Below, one piece after another: positions 60,885 through 64,000 of a stretch of DNA of 64,000 nucleotides. Location of the stretch: the NCBI GenBank assembly GCA_947477655.1, contig CANJTS010000001.1, forward strand, positions 310,001 through 374,000, in the 5' to 3' direction. Within the stretch, counting starts at the first letter, position 1, and each line of letters begins with the position of its first letter. The stretch comes from CAILUG01 sp903844415 (GTDB lineage Bacteria > Pseudomonadota > Gammaproteobacteria > Pseudomonadales > Pseudohongiellaceae). Both the position numbers and the translations under genes were made by a program. The notes beneath the pieces are model-generated. The model worked only from the letters and a program-made list of their open reading frames with translations. It made no database searches and was not told the origin of the DNA.

Positions 60885-61651
60885 CGCACTTCCACGCCAT
60901 GTTCACGCATATATTGTTTTGCTTGTGGAATGGTGTATTGCCCAAAATGAAAAATGCTGGCAGCCAACACTGCGTCTGCTTTACCGATAACAATACCATC
61001 TACCAGATCTTGTAAATTACCAACACCACCTGACGCAATCACCGGCACCGATACTGCCTCACTGATGGCGAGGTTCAACTCCAGATCGAAACCATGTTTG
61101 GTGCCATCCCTGTCCATACTGGTCAGCAGAATTTCGCCGGCACCATAACTCACCATTTTTTTCGCCCAAACTATGGCATCAAGACCAGTTGGATTTCTGC
61201 CACCATGGGTAAAAATTTCCCAACGTTTTTCTGCACCCGGTTTTGAAACACATTTGGCATCTATCGCAACTACTATGCACTGAGAGCCAAAACGCTCGGC
61301 AGCTTCCCGGACAAATTCAGGGTTGAGCACTGCACTGGTATTGATGCCTACTTTATCGGCACCGGCATTTAACATATTGCGAATGTCTTGCAATTTACGG
61401 ATGCCGCCGCCAACAGTCAGCGGAATAAACACCTGACTGGCGATAGCTTCCACCGTATGAATGGTGGTGCTGCGTTCATTGCTACTAGCAGTAATGTCGA
61501 GAAAAGTAATTTCATCTGCACCCTGATCACAGTAGCGTTTTGAAATTTCGACCGGATCTCCCGCGTCGCGGATATCCAGAAATTTAACCCCTTTGACAAC
61601 ACGCCCGTTGTCACAATCAAGACAGGGAATAATACGTTTGGCCAGACTCAT
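60881..61651 (-). CDS. hisF: Imidazole glycerol phosphate synthase cyclase subunit HisF
   Basis: 256-aa TIM barrel subunit that uses ammonia from HisH to make IGP and AICAR. From ATG 61651 (MSLAKRIIPCLDCDNGRVVKGVKF); the frame opens much further upstream (61762). Catalytic Asp11-type in PCLD and D in GEILLTSMDRDGTKHGFD; ITASSNERSTT and VGGGIRKLQDI. The start overlaps the hisH stop by 4 nt. hisA, which usually lies between hisF and hisH, is not present. Confidence 0.96.
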   Translation of the reverse strand: MSLAKRIIPCLDCDNGRVVKGVKFLDIRDAGDPVEISKRYCDQGADEITFLDITASSNERSTTIHTVEAIASQVFIPLTVGGGIRKLQDIRNMLNAGADKVGINTSAVLNPEFVREAAERFGSQCIVVAIDAKCVSKPGAEKRWEIFTHGGRNPTGLDAIVWAKKMVSYGAGEILLTSMDRDGTKHGFDLELNLAISEAVSVPVIASGGVGNLQDLVDGIVIGKADAVLAASIFHFGQYTIPQAKQYMREHGVEVR

Positions 61652-62292
61652 GATTGCCCGTCCCAGCTGAGAAAGTTTTCGAGCAGGAGCAAACCGTTGC
61701 GCTGACTTTTTTCCGGATGGAACTGCACTGCAAAAATATTCTTGCGCGACATGGCTGCGCAAAAGGGGGCAGGATAATCAGCGCTGCCCACCATATCGGC
61801 AGGTGCGTCAGGAACTGCAAAATAGCTGTGTACAAAATAAAACCTGTCGTTGTCCGCAATGCCCTTCCACATGTCATGTGGGCGTGACTGCTGGACGCGA
61901 TTCCAACCCATGTGAGGAACTTTGAGCGCTTGTCCGCTGGCATCTTGCAAGCAATCGGCAAAACGCTGGACCTTACCGGCAAATAATCCAATACAAGCCA
62001 CACCGCCGTTTTCATCACTACTTTGCATTAATGCCTGCATGCCCACACAAATGGCCAACACCGGTTTAAGCTTGACTTGTTCACGAAGAATTTCATCGAT
62101 ACACAAGCGTTTGATTTCGCCCATGCAATCGCGCATGGCTCCCACACCAGGGAAGACCAAACGATCGGCAGCACGTAATATTGCAGGATCGGCAGTAATG
62201 GAGACTTTTATGCCACGACCCACATGTTCGAGCGCTTTGGCTACGGAATGTAAATTCCCCATCCCATAGTCAATTACAGCGACGTGTTTCAT
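61648..62292 (-). CDS. hisH: Imidazole glycerol phosphate synthase glutaminase subunit HisH
   Basis: 214-aa triad glutaminase feeding ammonia into HisF. Motifs: IDYGMGNLHSVAKAL, FPGVGAMRDCM, LAICVGMQALM with the catalytic Cys, YFVHSYF, and FAVQFHPEKSQRNG with His and Glu of the triad. Normal length. The order here is hisB-hisH-hisF without hisA. Confidence 0.96.
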   Translation of the reverse strand: MKHVAVIDYGMGNLHSVAKALEHVGRGIKVSITADPAILRAADRLVFPGVGAMRDCMGEIKRLCIDEILREQVKLKPVLAICVGMQALMQSSDENGGVACIGLFAGKVQRFADCLQDASGQALKVPHMGWNRVQQSRPHDMWKGIADNDRFYFVHSYFAVPDAPADMVGSADYPAPFCAAMSRKNIFAVQFHPEKSQRNGLLLLENFLSWDGQS

Positions 62293-62329
62293 TTATGCAG
62301 CCATATGAATCTTACGAACAAAAACAGAA

Positions 62330-62926
62330 CTAACCGGTGAGAGTGCCTTTAGTGGAAGGCACGGTTCCCGCCATGCGAGGATCGTGTTCAATCGCCATGC
62401 GTACAGCACGACCAAAGGCCTTGAACACAGTTTCGATCTGATGATGAGCATTGTTACCACGCAGGTTATCGATATGCAGTGTTACTTTGGCGTGATTAAC
62501 GAAACCCTGGAAAAACTCGAAAAACAAATCTACATCAAAATCGCCCACGGTGCCGCGTTTGAACGGGATATGGTATTCCAGCCCGGGCCGACCAGAAAAA
62601 TCGATCACCACCCGTGATAAAGCTTCATCCAGTGGCACATAGGCATGTCCGTAACGGCGGATGCCGGTAAGGCTGAGCGCCTTGCCAATCGCCTGACCGA
62701 GAGTAATGCCGATATCTTCCACCGTATGGTGAGCATCAATCTGTAAATCGCCATCGGCAACAATATCTAGATCAATCAAGCCATGCCGAGCCACTTGTTC
62801 CAACATATGCTCCAGAAAAGGCAGGCCGGATTTCATGCTAAATTTGCCAGTGCCATCAATATTGACACTCACTTTGATACGAGTTTCGTTGGTATTGCGT
62901 TCTACACTAGCCTTACGCTCAGACAT
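62330..62926 (-). CDS. hisB: Imidazoleglycerol-phosphate dehydratase HisB
   Basis: 198-aa Mn2+-dependent dehydratase making imidazole acetol phosphate. From ATG 62926 (MSERKASVERNTNETRIKV); the frame could begin at 62989 but adds atypical residues. Motifs: GTGKFSMKSGLPFLEHMLEQVARHG, LQIDAHHTVEDIGI, DEALSRVVIDFSGRPGLEY and DLFFEFFQGFVNHAKVTLHI, NAHHQIETVFKAFGRA. Monofunctional, without the histidinol-phosphatase domain of the E. coli enzyme. 37 bp before hisH. Confidence 0.96.
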   Translation of the reverse strand: MSERKASVERNTNETRIKVSVNIDGTGKFSMKSGLPFLEHMLEQVARHGLIDLDIVADGDLQIDAHHTVEDIGITLGQAIGKALSLTGIRRYGHAYVPLDEALSRVVIDFSGRPGLEYHIPFKRGTVGDFDVDLFFEFFQGFVNHAKVTLHIDNLRGNNAHHQIETVFKAFGRAVRMAIEHDPRMAGTVPSTKGTLTG

Positions 62927-63122
62927 GAAGGTTTCCTGACTGTGGCAACAATGGCGACGATTATACCGGCAAAACTGGAGGCACTTCACTGACTATTCGG
63001 TTGTACCGCAGTTTGAAATTGCATCGAACTGCGCCACTGCCAACTATTTGCTTGCGTATCAATCTACTTGCGCATCGTTATAATCACCAGCATTGCACCT
63101 GCCGGCGTCACACTCAGCACTT

Positions 63123-64000
63123 ATGCTTGACCACGAATTCAGCACTACTCTACTGACCTGGTTCGATCACCACGGCCGCAAACATTTACCCTGGCAACAG
63201 CAAGCAACTCCGTACCGGGTGTGGGTGTCGGAAATTATGCTGCAGCAGACCCAGGTGAATACTGTAATTCCCTACTATCAACGTTTTATGCAGCGTTTTC
63301 CTACTGTTGCCGCCTTGGCTGAGGCTGACGATGACACCGTATTGCATCATTGGGCTGGGCTTGGTTATTACGCCCGTGCGCGTAACTTGCATAAAACAGC
63401 GCAATTGGTGCTTCAGCAATATGCCGGTAAATTTCCAGAAACGATCGAACTATTAATTGCATTGCCCGGCATCGGCCGTTCCACAGCAGGCGCTATCATT
63501 GCGCTGGGCACACACCAGCGTGGGGTCATTTTGGATGGTAATGTCAAACGAGTATTGAGCCGTGTGTTTTGTGTGGAAGGCTGGCCCGACCAACCCAAGG
63601 TGCAAGAAAAACTTTGGCACTATGCCGACTCTCTGACACCCGTAGAGCGCTGCGCCGACTACACACAGGCCATTATGGATCTGGGAGCGACACTGTGCTC
63701 GCGCAGCAAACCAGCTTGCCCACTGTGCCCACTGTCAGTACTGTGTCAGGCTAACCAAAGCAATCGTACCGCCGAATTCCCGCATAAAAAACCCACCAAG
63801 GTACTGCCGATAAAAAGCACTTTTATGCTGATTTTTCATAATCAAATTGAGCAACAGGTGCTGCTGGAAAAACGCCCTCCGCAAGGTATTTGGGGCTCGC
63901 TCTGGAGTTTCCCTGAAACCGCCGACATCAGTAGTTTTGATCCCGCCTTGCACAGCCAGCTCATGCTCGATAATAACTCCACACGCCAGTGGCCCAGTGT
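63123..64000 (+). CDS. mutY: Adenine DNA glycosylase MutY (partial at window end)
   Basis: Base-excision repair enzyme removing A paired with 8-oxoG. ATG 63123 gives 292 codons in the window without a stop. Seen: catalytic Glu in SEIMLQQTQV, GLGYYARARNLH, the helix-hairpin-helix LPGIGRSTAGAI, the catalytic Asp in VILDGNVKRV, and the [4Fe-4S] cluster CSRSKPACPLCPLSVLC with spacing C-x6-C-x2-C-x5-C. The C-terminal NUDIX-like domain starts near LIFHNQIEQQVLLEKRPPQGIWGSLWSFP and is cut by the window edge. Divergent from hisB. Confidence 0.96.
   Translation, partial: MLDHEFSTTLLTWFDHHGRKHLPWQQQATPYRVWVSEIMLQQTQVNTVIPYYQRFMQRFPTVAALAEADDDTVLHHWAGLGYYARARNLHKTAQLVLQQYAGKFPETIELLIALPGIGRSTAGAIIALGTHQRGVILDGNVKRVLSRVFCVEGWPDQPKVQEKLWHYADSLTPVERCADYTQAIMDLGATLCSRSKPACPLCPLSVLCQANQSNRTAEFPHKKPTKVLPIKSTFMLIFHNQIEQQVLLEKRPPQGIWGSLWSFPETADISSFDPALHSQLMLDNNSTRQWPS

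Noticed and set aside
1..64000. rRNA, tRNA, CRISPR arrays, insertion sequences, prophage genes
   Set aside because: None recognised by eye on either strand. tRNA detection by eye is limited, so a tRNA scan would be decisive.

Overview
The window is a chromosomal segment of a gammaproteobacterium of moderate GC content, judged by eye at about 46-48%. From hemE to mutY (about 16-64 kb) the gene order closely follows the one I recall for Pseudomonas aeruginosa: hemE-gltDB-aroBK-pilQPONM-ponA-rpmE-priA-ftsN-like-DUF971-ubiEJB-hisIE-tatABC, then typA-thiI-glnA-ntrBC-trmL-secB-rhodanese-gpmI-ctpA-hisFHB-mutY. The organism probably belongs to or near the Pseudomonadales/Cellvibrionales. It has type IV pili, ubiquinone, a Tat system and NtrBC nitrogen control. 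No rRNA, tRNA, CRISPR array, insertion sequence or prophage was recognised.

Layout. 1-5.6 kb: biotin synthesis, with bioBFCD leftward (bioD cut by the window edge) and comF and bioA rightward. 5.7-7.8 kb: a MetF-like reductase and a secreted protein with a TonB-C-terminal-like domain. 7.8-15.6 kb: the accessory region. It holds a tiny secreted peptide gene, a Tat-exported carboxylesterase and a six-gene rightward cluster: fused CoA-transferase, maleylacetate reductase, Dabb protein, beta-ketoadipyl-CoA thiolase, and the small and large subunits of a HapCD-type hydroquinone 1,2-dioxygenase. Together these would take hydroquinone through 4-hydroxymuconic semialdehyde, maleylacetate, 3-oxoadipate and 3-oxoadipyl-CoA to succinyl-CoA and acetyl-CoA. 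Only the semialdehyde dehydrogenase is not encoded here.

15.6-37.8 kb: folK, hemE, glutamate synthase, shikimate genes, pilMNOPQ, PBP1A, L31, chorismate mutase, PriA and a SPOR protein. 37.8-43.2 kb: a TonB-dependent receptor, ubiEJ and two extra envelope genes that split ubiEJ from ubiB. 43.4-50 kb: ubiB, hisIE, tatABC, dtd and typA.

50-56 kb: the nitrogen block. thiI is broken by an amber codon at codon 33 and by an internal in-frame deletion. Divergent glnA has a textbook sigma-54 promoter and two candidate NtrC enhancer sites 30 bp apart. ntrB and ntrC follow. 56-64 kb: trmL, secB, a rhodanese, gpmI, ctpA, hisF-hisH-hisB without hisA between them, and the start of mutY.

The observations most worth following up are the hydroquinone cluster (fused CoA-transferase, embedded Dabb protein, divergent esterase), the degraded thiI, the glnA control region, the 34-residue secreted peptide gene and the 27-bp direct repeat in the bioB/comF promoter region.
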